From contig NZ_JACHHK010000001.1 of NCBI RefSeq assembly GCF_014202755.1, positions 344,658 through 408,657 on the forward strand: a DNA stretch of 64,000 nt. The letters are read 5' to 3'. This document shows, piece after piece, positions 1 through 7,062 of the stretch (the stretch's first letter is position 1; every line of letters starts with the position of its first letter). Both the position numbers and the translations under genes were made by a program. Source of the stretch: Catenisphaera adipataccumulans. Its GTDB lineage: Bacteria > Bacillota_I > Bacilli_A > Erysipelotrichales > Erysipelotrichaceae. The notes below the pieces were generated by a model. It had not been told where the DNA came from and did not search any database. It saw nothing but the letters and a program-made list of their open reading frames with translations.

Positions 1-1055
1 AGTGTTGCACCAGCCTGTGCGGTCATGGCAGCCGTAATGATCGCATTCAGCGGGTCTTTGCCGTCCGCTGCGATCAGCTGTGCCTCCAACAAGTTGAAGA
101 TATGATGCACACCAGTTACGACGATGACCTGATGCAGACCGCCGATGATCAAACCAGATAAACCAAACGGCAGATTCAGGACAAATCGAGTACCAGCCAA
201 AATGTAGTTTTCCACTGTATGGAAGATTGGTCCGATCACGAACAATGCCAGGATGGACATGATCAGGAAGGTCACAAACGGAACGACCAATAAATCCAAT
301 ACATCCGGCACATGTTTATGCAGCCATTTTTCTAACTTCGCACCGCACAGACCGACGAAGAAGGCCGGCAGGACAGAGTTTTGATAACCGACGACCGGAA
401 TAAAGTTAAAGAAGTAAATCGGTTTGGCAGCACCGCTAGCTACATCCCAGGCGTTCGGTAAATTGGAGTTGACCATCATCAAGCCCAATACAATACCGAT
501 GACCGGGTTGCCGCCGAAGACACGGAAGGCTGACCAGCAGATCAATGCCGGGAAGAAGGCAAATGCCGTATCGGTCAGGACCAAGGAATATGTATAGAAG
601 TTGGATGCCTCAAACGCTTTCTGCGTTGTTCCGAAAACGGCTAAGACCGTATCATTATCGATGGCACCGCGCACACCCATGAATAAACCAGTGGCAACGA
701 TAGCCGGCAGGATCGGAACAAAGACATCACCGAAGGTACGAATGGCGCGCTTGAACCAGCTGCCTTGTTTTGCGGCTTCCGCTTTCTGTTCGCTGGTCGA
801 ACTGGTCGGCAGTCCCAGCTGAACGACTTCATCATAAATTTTGTTTACCGTACCGGTTCCGAAAATGATCTGATATTGACCGGCCGTAAAAAAGGCTCCC
901 TGTACTTTATCGATATTTTCGACTGTTTCCTTATCGATTTTTTTCTCATCATTGACCATGATGCGCAGTCGAGTGGCACAGTGAGCGACGCTTCGAACAT
1001 TGTCACGGCCGCCGACCGCGTCGATGACCGCTTTTGCGATTTGTGTGTTATCCAT
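1..1055 (-). CDS. scrA: Sucrose-type PTS permease EIIBC (partial, C-terminus off the left edge)
   Basis: Sucrose uptake and phosphorylation by the phosphotransferase system, giving sucrose-6-phosphate in the cytoplasm. My translation starts at ATG 1055 behind an AAAGGAG site. The first ~85 residues are an EIIB domain with the phosphocysteine motif at about residue 26 (His-Cys-Ala-Thr-Arg-Leu-Arg). A linker and then a strongly hydrophobic EIIC domain follow and continue past the left edge, so the C-terminus and any fused EIIA are not seen. It is divergent from scrB, the sucrose-6-phosphate hydrolase gene, which supports sucrose (or a related glucoside such as trehalose) as substrate. An operator-like inverted repeat overlaps the -35 region. 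EIIBC identity is firm; the exact sugar is inferred from the neighbour. Confidence 0.9.
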   Translation of the reverse strand, partial: MDNTQIAKAVIDAVGGRDNVRSVAHCATRLRIMVNDEKKIDKETVENIDKVQGAFFTAGQYQIIFGTGTVNKIYDEVVQLGLPTSSTSEQKAEAAKQGSWFKRAIRTFGDVFVPILPAIVATGLFMGVRGAIDNDTVLAVFGTTQKAFEASNFYTYSLVLTDTAFAFFPALICWSAFRVFGGNPVIGIVLGLMMVNSNLPNAWDVASGAAKPIYFFNFIPVVGYQNSVLPAFFVGLCGAKLEKWLHKHVPDVLDLLVVPFVTFLIMSILALFVIGPIFHTVENYILAGTRFVLNLPFGLSGLIIGGLHQVIVVTGVHHIFNLLEAQLIAADGKDPLNAIITAAMTAQAGAT

Positions 1056-1078
1056 TTCTTTGCTGCTCCTTTTCCCTA

Positions 1079-1092
1079 TGAAAGCGTTTAAC
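1079..1092. promoter_or_regulatory. cre-like / LacI-family site 1 (scrA leader)
   Basis: TGAAAGCGTTTAAC resembles the catabolite-responsive element consensus TGWAANCGNTNWCA and lies between the scrA promoter and its start codon, a roadblock position. It could be bound by CcpA or ScrR. Confidence 0.5.
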
Positions 1093-1108
1093 TTTCGTTT
1101 ACATCCTC

Positions 1109-1136
1109 ATCTTATCATAAAAAACGATTATGTCAA
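1109..1136 (-). promoter_or_regulatory. Promoter of scrA
   Basis: Read leftward, a perfect -35 TTGACA (1131-1136) is followed after 16 bases by a -10 TAAGAT (1109-1114), about 55 bases upstream of the scrA start codon. The -35 lies inside an inverted repeat (1122-1142). Confidence 0.7.
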
Positions 1137-1142
1137 TCGTTT
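1122..1142. promoter_or_regulatory. Perfect 8-bp inverted repeat over the scrA -35, candidate repressor operator
   Basis: AAACGATT and AATCGTTT separated by five bases. The centre falls on the -35 of the scrA promoter, so a bound LacI-family repressor, most simply ScrR encoded next door, would block transcription. Binding is inferred. Confidence 0.55.
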
Positions 1143-1154
1143 ATCATATTTTTT

Positions 1155-1168
1155 TGAAAACGCTTAAA
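1155..1168. promoter_or_regulatory. cre-like / LacI-family site 2
   Basis: TGAAAACGCTTAAA, central in the scrA-scrB intergenic region. One of three similar 14-mers between the divergent genes. Confidence 0.5.
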
Positions 1169-1186
1169 TTCCGTTGATTTTTAGAA

Positions 1187-1200
1187 TGAAAACGTTTACT
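1187..1200. promoter_or_regulatory. cre-like / LacI-family site 3 (scrB promoter side)
   Basis: TGAAAACGTTTACT, very close to the cre consensus, immediately before a TATATT -10-like element (1200-1205) and about 30 bases from the scrB start. It is placed to control scrB-scrR. Confidence 0.55.
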
Positions 1201-1229
1201 ATATTGTTAAAGGAAAAAGGAGAAAAAAC

Positions 1230-2663
1230 ATGAATCTTCCGACAAAGATCCGTTATCGCCGCTATGAAGACTGGAGCGACGAGGAAAAACAAAACATTCA
1301 AAAAAAAGTGAGCGCATCCCCTTGGCATGCGATTTATCATGTAGAGCCCAGGACCGGGCTCTTGAACGATCCCAATGGATTCTGCTTTTTTGACGGCCGT
1401 TATCATCTGTTTTATCAAAACTGGCCGTTCGGACCGGCACATGGTCTGAAATCCTGGGTCGATACTGTCAGTGATGATCTGGTTCACTTTACTGAAACCG
1501 GGATCAAACTGCTGCCGGATCATAAAAATGATTTCCAGGGTGCGTATACCGGCAGTGCCGTTCAGATCGGCGATCGCCTCTTTATCATGTATACCGGAAA
1601 TGTTCGTGATGAAAACTGGGTCCGCCATCCAAAACAGGTCGGTGCCTGGATGGACAAAGACGGTAAGATCGAAAAATTTGAAGACGTTCTGATCGAACAG
1701 CCAAAAGATGTGACCGAGCACTTCCGCGATCCAATGCTTTTTCAGGTTGACGGACAGCTGTTTGTGATCATCGGCGCCCAAAGTCTGGATAAAAAAGGGT
1801 TCACTAAAATCTACCGTGCACAGGACAATGATGTCCATCACTGGGTCGAAGTCGGCAATCTGGACGACGGCGGCCTGCGCACGGAATACATGGATGAATG
1901 TCCGAACTTGTTATTTGTGGACGGACATCCAGTTTTGATCTACAGCCCGCAGGGCCTGGACCAAAAAGAGCTCCAGTACCGCAACATCTATCCGAATGCT
2001 TATCGTATCTGTAAAGCGTTTGACACAAAAAAACCAGCCCTGATCGAGCCTTCGGAGATCCGCAATTTCGACTATGGATTTGAAACCTATGCGACCCAGG
2101 GCTTCAATGCTCCTAACGGCAAGGTCTATGCGGTATCATGGATCGGACTGCCGGATATCGACTCACCAACGGATGCGTACGATTACCAGGGCGCGATGAC
2201 ACTGGTCAAGGAATTGTCGGTCAAAGACGGCAAATTAATTCAATACCCGGTTCCAGCTATGAAAACTCTGCGTAAGGCAGAACATCCGTTTGCCTCGGTA
2301 TCGGAAACAAGCAACGCGTATGAATTGGAACTGAAGATCCCGGCCGAAGAGACCGCAGTATTCAATTTGTTTGATGACGGTCAAAACGGCCTGCGCATCA
2401 CTGTTGATCCAAAAGCCGGCGCATTAACTGTCGACCGCAGTCAGATCGGCGAACAATACGCTTTGGAATACGGCACCAGCCGGACTTGTCCGCTGGCGCA
2501 TGAAGAGACCACATTAAATATTTTCGTGGACCGTTCGATCTTTGAGATCTACGTAAATAAAGGGGAAGCCGCACTCACCGGCCGCGTCTTCCCGACAAAG
2601 GGACAAAGCGGCATCCGCGTGCTTTCCGGCACCGTTGCCGGCACTCGTTTCGATTTCAAATAA
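1230..2663 (+). CDS. scrB: Sucrose-6-phosphate hydrolase (GH32)
   Basis: Cytoplasmic beta-fructosidase that cleaves sucrose-6-phosphate into glucose-6-phosphate and fructose. The 477 residues carry the GH32 signature: NDPNG at 46-50 with D47 as nucleophile, FRDP at 165-168 (transition-state Asp), and ECP at 223-225 with E223 as acid/base. The N-terminal five-bladed propeller is followed by the usual beta-sandwich from about residue 335. There is no signal peptide, as expected for a PTS-linked intracellular enzyme. An AAAGGAG site lies about 11 bases upstream of ATG. Its TAA stop shares one base with the ATG of scrR (TAATG), so the two are translationally coupled. Length matches the family. 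Confidence 0.95.
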   Translation: MNLPTKIRYRRYEDWSDEEKQNIQKKVSASPWHAIYHVEPRTGLLNDPNGFCFFDGRYHLFYQNWPFGPAHGLKSWVDTVSDDLVHFTETGIKLLPDHKNDFQGAYTGSAVQIGDRLFIMYTGNVRDENWVRHPKQVGAWMDKDGKIEKFEDVLIEQPKDVTEHFRDPMLFQVDGQLFVIIGAQSLDKKGFTKIYRAQDNDVHHWVEVGNLDDGGLRTEYMDECPNLLFVDGHPVLIYSPQGLDQKELQYRNIYPNAYRICKAFDTKKPALIEPSEIRNFDYGFETYATQGFNAPNGKVYAVSWIGLPDIDSPTDAYDYQGAMTLVKELSVKDGKLIQYPVPAMKTLRKAEHPFASVSETSNAYELELKIPAEETAVFNLFDDGQNGLRITVDPKAGALTVDRSQIGEQYALEYGTSRTCPLAHEETTLNIFVDRSIFEIYVNKGEAALTGRVFPTKGQSGIRVLSGTVAGTRFDFK

Positions 2664-3625
2664 TGGTCGCAAAATTAACCGATGTCGCCAAGCGAGCCGG
2701 TGTCAGCCCGACGACTGTATCCCGCGTGATCAACCGCAAGGGATACTTATCTGAAAAAACCATACACAAAGTCGAGGAAGCGATGCAGGAACTGGGCTAC
2801 AAGCCAAATAACCTGGCCCGTTCTTTACAAGGAAAATCTTCCCGTTTTATCGGTCTGATCTTTCCGAATGTCAGCAACATTTTCTATGCGGAACTGATCA
2901 ACAGTTTAGAGATCCGTCTGTTTGAACAAGGCTACAAAGCCATTTTATGCAACAGTGAAAAGAATCCGTCCAAAGAACGTGAATATCTGCAGATGTTAGA
3001 TGCCAATCAGGTAGACGGCATCATTTCCGGCAGTCACAATTTAGGCATTGAAGACTATCGGAAAGTCGATGCGCCGATCATTTCCTTTGACCGCAACCTC
3101 GCACCGGATATCCCGATCGTCAGTTCGGACAATTTTGAAGGCGGACGCCTGGCCGCAAAGACCCTTCGGCATGCCGGTGTCAAGCATCCGATCATCATCA
3201 GCGGACGGGACGATTCCGGTTCCCCGACCAAACGCCGCGGTGAAGGATTTCGTGATGTCTTGCCGGAAACAAAGATCATTCACATTCCGGGTGATTATTC
3301 ACCGATCCGCAAGAAAATGGAACTGCAGATGGCACTGCGCAAAGAAAAACCAGATGGCTTATTTGCTTCCGATGATACGACGGCCTTATTGGCGATGCAG
3401 ATCATCGATCAGGCTGGTTTTACGGTGCCGGATGACATCAAGATCATCGGCTATGACGGCACTGCCATGGTGACGACGTATTTCCCTCGCCTGACTACGA
3501 TCCAACAGCCTATCGCTGAGATCGCACAGGTCTTGGTAGAAGTACTGCTGAAGAAGATCAACCATGAACCGGTGGATGCGGAATATATTCTTCCGGTTTC
3601 CCTGCTGCCAGGGAAAAGTATTTAA
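2663..3625 (+). CDS. scrR: LacI-family sucrose operon repressor
   Basis: 320-residue LacI/GalR regulator. An N-terminal helix-turn-helix (residues ~4-23, VAKRAGVSPTTVSRVIN) with hinge helix is followed by a periplasmic-binding-protein-like effector domain. It overlaps scrB by one base (TAATG), so there is no separate ribosome site. It most likely represses scrA and scrB through the inverted repeats at 1079-1200 and is released by a sucrose-derived sugar; that role is inferred from position and family. A strong intrinsic terminator follows directly. Confidence 0.88.
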   Translation: MVAKLTDVAKRAGVSPTTVSRVINRKGYLSEKTIHKVEEAMQELGYKPNNLARSLQGKSSRFIGLIFPNVSNIFYAELINSLEIRLFEQGYKAILCNSEKNPSKEREYLQMLDANQVDGIISGSHNLGIEDYRKVDAPIISFDRNLAPDIPIVSSDNFEGGRLAAKTLRHAGVKHPIIISGRDDSGSPTKRRGEGFRDVLPETKIIHIPGDYSPIRKKMELQMALRKEKPDGLFASDDTTALLAMQIIDQAGFTVPDDIKIIGYDGTAMVTTYFPRLTTIQQPIAEIAQVLVEVLLKKINHEPVDAEYILPVSLLPGKSI

Positions 3626-3626
3626 C

Positions 3627-3650
3627 AGACTGCTTCGGCAGTCTTTTTTT
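3627..3650 (+). terminator. Intrinsic terminator of scrB-scrR
   Basis: Perfect 7-bp stem AGACTGC/GCAGTCT with a TTCG tetraloop and a run of seven T, starting two bases after the scrR stop. Confidence 0.9.
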
Positions 3651-3734
3651 CAGACATTTGTTCAACATTGTATAAACCGTTTTATTCTTATTGCGTTATA
3701 ATTAAGGTACTTTATTAATAAGGAGGTTATGATT

Positions 3735-4322
3735 ATGATGTTTTATGACAATGATCGAAACTATCAGGATGAATTCCGTGGTTTCTGGAATCAAAATGTG
3801 AAGAAATATCGTCGCTGGGCCTTGATCCTAGGCATCGTGATGATCATCTTAAGTATTTTATGTTTTACCAATCCGATCCGCTCGATGTACGTTCTGGAAG
3901 TTATCGCTTCGATTGTAATGATCTGTATTGGTATCGGCGGCATTGCCACCTACTCATCGACACCGGTTTATTTCCGGTTCGGCGGCAGTTTAATTTCGTC
4001 GATCTTAAATATCCTGCTGGGAATTATGTTAATTTTGTCCCCGGCACAGGAAATGATGATGACATTTGCCTTCATCTTTGGAATTGAAATGATGTCCTTC
4101 GGTATTCAGGAACTCTCCGTTTCTCATCGGCTGAAATTCTTCGGCATCGCCGACACCGGTGTTCATACATTCAGCGGTGTCATGAATATCATCTGTGCGT
4201 TTATACTCTTTTTCATGCCGCAGGTCTCGATCGCGATCAGCTGGATCATCGCGGCCTACCTGTTGATCGGCGGTATTTCCCTGTTGATCAACGGCATCAA
4301 TGCTAAAACGTATGAAATGTAA
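3735..4322 (+). CDS. DUF308/HdeD-like small integral membrane protein
   Basis: 195 residues, six hydrophobic segments in three helical pairs, the layout of the DUF308 (HdeD-like) family; a charged, aromatic N-terminal ~25 residues is cytoplasmic. Function in Firmicutes is unknown; E. coli HdeD is linked to acid resistance, which cannot be transferred. I chose ATG 3735 because AGGAGG (3721-3726) is eight bases away; the upstream in-frame ATG at 3729 is only two bases from it. A TATAAT lies at 3697-3702. The stop codon abuts the left arm of a hairpin that the neighbouring IS has split, so its terminator is probably damaged. Confidence 0.7.
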   Translation: MMFYDNDRNYQDEFRGFWNQNVKKYRRWALILGIVMIILSILCFTNPIRSMYVLEVIASIVMICIGIGGIATYSSTPVYFRFGGSLISSILNILLGIMLILSPAQEMMMTFAFIFGIEMMSFGIQELSVSHRLKFFGIADTGVHTFSGVMNIICAFILFFMPQVSIAISWIIAAYLLIGGISLLINGINAKTYEM

Positions 4323-4332
4323 AAAGCTGGCA
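4321..4332 (+). terminator. Left arm of an intrinsic terminator split by the IS
   Basis: AAAAAGCTGGCA is the exact reverse complement of TGCCAGCTTTTT at 5862-5873. Without the IS these arms would form a bidirectional terminator between the DUF308 gene and the convergent permease gene. The IS occupies the loop. Confidence 0.7.
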
Positions 4333-4339
4333 AAATGGG

Positions 4340-4359
4340 GTGAACCCCAAAAGTTGGAC
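4340..4359 (+). repeat. IS left terminal inverted repeat
   Basis: GTGAACCCCAAAAGTTGGAC; identical over 20 bases to the reverse complement of 5829-5848. Confidence 0.9.
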
Positions 4360-4367
4360 AAAATAAG

Positions 4368-5804
4368 TTATCTAGATTCTAAGGCTTGATTTCTTGCTTC
4401 GCAAGGAGTCAGGCCTTTTAATCTGACCTGGATCCTTTCTGTATTGTAATAGGTGATGTATTCTTCCATCGCTGCTTTCAGCTCCTCCAGGCTCTTAAAT
4501 TCATATTCATGTCCATAGAACATCTCGGTCTTCATCTTTCCAAAGAAATTCTCCATCACACAGTTATCCAGGCAATTGCCTTTTCGTGACATGGACTGTA
4601 TGATTCCATGCTCCTTCAAGATGGCTCGATACTGTTTCATTTGATATTGCCATCCTTGATCACTATGTAAGATCAAACCATCGAATTTCGTATGACCAGC
4701 GAATGCCTGCTCAAGCATATCAGTTGTCTGTTTAAAGTCAGCACTTGATGAAATATTGTATGAAATGATCGCATGATCATAGAGATCCAGGATCGGTGAA
4801 AGATAGAGCTTGCCGGCCGCAATGTGGAATTCGGATACATCCGTCGTCCAGATCTGGTTGCTTCTCTCGGTGTTAAAGTCACGAACATAAGCTATTGTAT
4901 GATCTTCTTCATCCACTTTTGGATGGAGCAGACGATTCGGCACTGTCTCATTGAAATTCCCTCTATAAGATCTATATTTGGCACGCGGTGTGATACCGTA
5001 AAGGTCCATTTTCTTCATCAGGCGTTTCATCGTCTTATGATTCACATGAAAACCGTCTCTCTGAAGCTGCAGCACGATCCGGCGATAGCCATATCGTCCT
5101 TTATTCTTTTCGAAGATCTCTTTGATCCTCTTCATCAGTTCGGCATATTTCCGCTCATCCGGATCCTGATGAGACAGCCAGTAATAGTAAGTGGACCGGC
5201 TGATCTGGGGCAGTGAAAGATCGGCCGCAATGGCTTCTAGGATAAAGTCGACCGGCCGTTTCAGTTCATGCCTTAGTTCGGTCACTGCTCCCGCGATTTC
5301 TTCTTTTCCCGGTTCTCTTTTTCCGTAACCAAGGCATTTAATTTTTTTAAGTATGCGTTTTGTATCGTAAGAATCTCGTTCTGCCTGCGAAGATCCGCAA
5401 TTTCTTTCTGCAGGGCTTCGTTCTTCTGAGGAAGATCCTTCGGTTTCTTCTTTGCCATGGGTTTTCCTGCCTTTCTTCTTTTCAATAACATTATACCCGT
5501 TAGCGATATATTCTTTCACCCATCGTGGTAAAGTTCCCTGATTGGAAAGGCCAAGATCCAATGATACGTCTCTCATGGATTCATGTCCGACAAGTACACG
5601 TTCGATCGCTGCTTTCTTGAATTCCGGCGAATAATAGGTCCAAGAATGTCGGATCTGTTCAATGCCCCAGCGGTCTGCTAAATGGACCATGTATCGAATC
5701 GCTTTATCAGCCATTCCGTATTCGCGGGATAACTGGTAAATAGAATCATGTTCATATTTCCATTTATTGTATATTTCTACTTTTGTCTCATATGCATATT
5801 TCAT
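4368..5804 (-). CDS. IS3-family transposase, single continuous reading frame (OrfA start + OrfB)
   Basis: Starts at ATG 5804 behind GGAGGGG; 478 residues. The N-terminus (~residues 1-110) holds two helix-turn-helix segments typical of IS3 OrfA. The C-terminal ~300 residues are the rve/DDE integrase core: first D in WTTDVSEF, second D in HSDQGWQY, E in DNCVMENFFGKMK. Residues ~112-170 are low-complexity and charged, because here the frame is not the one that encodes the OrfA leucine zipper (5282-5458 in another frame). The open frame therefore looks like the product of two compensating frame changes. Whether the protein is active is unknown. Confidence 0.85.
   Translation of the reverse strand: MKYAYETKVEIYNKWKYEHDSIYQLSREYGMADKAIRYMVHLADRWGIEQIRHSWTYYSPEFKKAAIERVLVGHESMRDVSLDLGLSNQGTLPRWVKEYIANGYNVIEKKKGRKTHGKEETEGSSSEERSPAERNCGSSQAERDSYDTKRILKKIKCLGYGKREPGKEEIAGAVTELRHELKRPVDFILEAIAADLSLPQISRSTYYYWLSHQDPDERKYAELMKRIKEIFEKNKGRYGYRRIVLQLQRDGFHVNHKTMKRLMKKMDLYGITPRAKYRSYRGNFNETVPNRLLHPKVDEEDHTIAYVRDFNTERSNQIWTTDVSEFHIAAGKLYLSPILDLYDHAIISYNISSSADFKQTTDMLEQAFAGHTKFDGLILHSDQGWQYQMKQYRAILKEHGIIQSMSRKGNCLDNCVMENFFGKMKTEMFYGHEYEFKSLEELKAAMEEYITYYNTERIQVRLKGLTPCEARNQALESR
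5282..5804 (-). pseudogene. IS3 OrfA with an internal frame break
   Basis: The OrfA N-terminus is read in the frame of ATG 5804. From about 5465 its expected continuation (MAKKKPKDLPQKNEALQ and a leucine-zipper, ending in a stop at 5282) lies one base out of register. A single extra A in the AAAA run at 5462-5465 would explain it. The stop at 5282 overlaps OrfB, where IS3 elements normally make a -1 programmed frameshift. So OrfA appears broken by +1 and OrfB follows by -1, restoring the first frame. A +1 programmed shift or a sequencing error in the homopolymer are alternatives. Confidence 0.6.
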
Positions 5805-5828
5805 AAAGAAAAACCCCTCCAGTTGGTC

Positions 5829-5848
5829 GTCCAACTTTTGGGGTTCAC
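5829..5848 (-). repeat. IS right terminal inverted repeat
   Basis: Reverse complement of the left repeat, 20 of 20 matches. An apparent upstream start codon at 5834 falls inside this repeat and is therefore not the natural transposase start. Confidence 0.9.
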
Positions 5849-5861
5849 TTCAAAAATTCTC

Positions 5862-5875
5862 TGCCAGCTTTTTTT
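5862..5875 (-). terminator. Right arm of the IS-split terminator
   Basis: TGCCAGCTTTTTTT, complementary to 4321-4332. On the minus strand it follows the permease stop codon (5874-5876) and would have served that gene too. Confidence 0.65.
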
Positions 5876-6968
5876 ATGCATCCAATTTCAGATCGCCCGG
5901 TTTTACTTTTCCTGCTCTGACCACAAAATGATGAATGAGCGGGGTCAGCACCGCCGGAAGCACAAAACAGATCAGGATCAAGCCCAGCCAGTCCCAGGCC
6001 GTGATAGCTGCTTTAGCACCGGAAGCCACATCAGCAGCCCAGCCAGTATACACGCCGATCGGGCCGACCAATCCGCAGGTTCCCATACCGGAAGAAACCG
6101 GTGTACCGTTCATCTGCATTTTGAAAACACAAGTCGCAACTGGTCCGGTAATTGCCGAGGTAATGATCGGTGCTGTCCAGATCCAAGGATTGCGGACGAT
6201 GTTGCCCATCTGCAGCATCGAGGTGCCCAAACCTTGTGAGACCAAGCCGCCCCAACGGTTTTCCTTAAAACTGATGACCGCAAAGCCGACCATCTGTGCA
6301 CAGCAGCCCGCAACCGCAGCACCGCCGGCTAAACCAACCAATCCGAAGGCTGCACAAATCGCGGCCGAGGAAATCGGCAGCGTCAGCGCAATACCGACCA
6401 GTACAGATACTAAAATACCCATCCAGAATGGCTGTAAATCTGTCGCCCACATGATCAGCTGTCCAAGCTGCATCGCAAATGAACCTAATGCCGGTGCCCA
6501 CCATGCGGAAAGCAGCGTACCGACCGCAATGGTCACCAGCGGCGTCACCAAAATATCGATCTTTGTTTCTTTGCTGACGGCTTTGCCGATCTCAGAGGCA
6601 AAGATCGCGACAAACAAGACGGCTAACGGCCCGCCGGCTCCGCCCAATGCATTGGCACAGAAACCGACAGCGGTTAATGAAAATAAGACCAACGGCGGAC
6701 AGTGCAGCGCATAGCCGATCGCGATCGCCATGGCCGGTCCGCTCATGGCCGAAGCCAGACCGCCGACCGTATACTGTGTGCCGGCAATGGTTGCGACGGG
6801 TTCCATCAATGCCGCAATATGCAGCTGAGCACCGAATGTATCGATGATCGTTCCGATCAGCAGCGAACAGAACAACCCCTGTGCCATGGCGGACAATGCG
6901 TCAATGCCATAGCGATGCAAAGAAATCTCAATGTCTTTTCGTTTTAAAAACGCTTGAAATGAATTCAT
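5874..6968 (-). CDS. PTS_EIIC_2-type membrane permease, candidate niacin-regulated transporter
   Basis: 364 residues, about ten hydrophobic helices with many Gly/Ala-rich segments, matching the PTS EIIC type-2 family of stand-alone permease-like proteins. I see no EIIA or EIIB domain and no phosphorylatable His/Cys motif, so it need not be a sugar PTS. ATG 6968 is chosen because GGGAGG lies just upstream; the longer frame to 7034 has no ribosome site. It is divergent from a NiaR-type niacin repressor 94 bases away, with repeated TGTC/GACA elements between them. That makes NAD precursor uptake a reasonable hypothesis; substrate is not shown by the sequence. Its terminator is shared with, and split by, the IS. 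Confidence 0.75.
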   Translation of the reverse strand: MNSFQAFLKRKDIEISLHRYGIDALSAMAQGLFCSLLIGTIIDTFGAQLHIAALMEPVATIAGTQYTVGGLASAMSGPAMAIAIGYALHCPPLVLFSLTAVGFCANALGGAGGPLAVLFVAIFASEIGKAVSKETKIDILVTPLVTIAVGTLLSAWWAPALGSFAMQLGQLIMWATDLQPFWMGILVSVLVGIALTLPISSAAICAAFGLVGLAGGAAVAGCCAQMVGFAVISFKENRWGGLVSQGLGTSMLQMGNIVRNPWIWTAPIITSAITGPVATCVFKMQMNGTPVSSGMGTCGLVGPIGVYTGWAADVASGAKAAITAWDWLGLILICFVLPAVLTPLIHHFVVRAGKVKPGDLKLDA

Positions 6969-6983
6969 ACATCCTCCCTCAGA

Positions 6984-7005
6984 TGTCTTGACACCTGACA
7001 TGACA
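6984..7005. promoter_or_regulatory. Candidate NiaR operator between the permease and niaR
   Basis: TGTCTTGACA (6984-6993, an inverted repeat TGTC/GACA) followed by TGACATGACA (6996-7005). A further CTGTCAAGA occurs at 7028-7036 at the niaR promoter. NiaR/YrxA-family operators are known to be built from such TGTC/GACA half-sites. Binding is inferred. Confidence 0.5.
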
Positions 7006-7027
7006 ATTCTAGCGAATTCAAAGATCA

Positions 7028-7056
7028 CTGTCAAGAATGTTTATTTGCGGTATAAT
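7028..7056 (+). promoter_or_regulatory. Promoter of niaR
   Basis: -35-like CTGTCA (7028-7033), 17-base spacer, perfect -10 TATAAT (7051-7056). The predicted start of transcription falls at about 7063, which is the A of the preferred start codon, suggesting a leaderless message. Confidence 0.6.
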
Positions 7057-7062
7057 ATGGGC

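Larger units (their letters stand above)
4340..5848 (-). mobile_element. IS3-family insertion sequence (IS150-like), 1509 bp
   Basis: Bounded by perfect 20-bp terminal inverted repeats (4340-4359 and 5829-5848) with TG...CA ends one base inside. Contains OrfA-like and DDE-integrase OrfB regions transcribed leftward. No direct target duplication is evident in the bases flanking the repeats. The right end also carries AGTTGG-TCGT-CCAACT, a small hairpin at 5821-5836 that could limit read-through or translation from outside. The element sits in the loop of a former terminator. Confidence 0.9.

Noticed and set aside
1164..1841. 225-aa minus-strand open frame inside scrB
   Set aside because: Exactly antisense to a GH32 gene with all catalytic motifs; hydrophobic, no ribosome site.
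4340..5848. Target-site duplication of the IS
   Set aside because: Bases next to the two inverted repeats (GGG versus TTC) do not match; a looser CAAAAT/CAAAAATT similarity further out is not convincing.
5935..6714. 259-aa plus-strand open frame across the permease
   Set aside because: Mirror of the permease codons; no start signal; low-complexity translation.
6969..7062. Upstream start for niaR at 6988 and for the permease at 7034
   Set aside because: Both would translate through the TGTC/GACA operator and TATAAT; no ribosome sites; family alignments start at 7063 and 6968.
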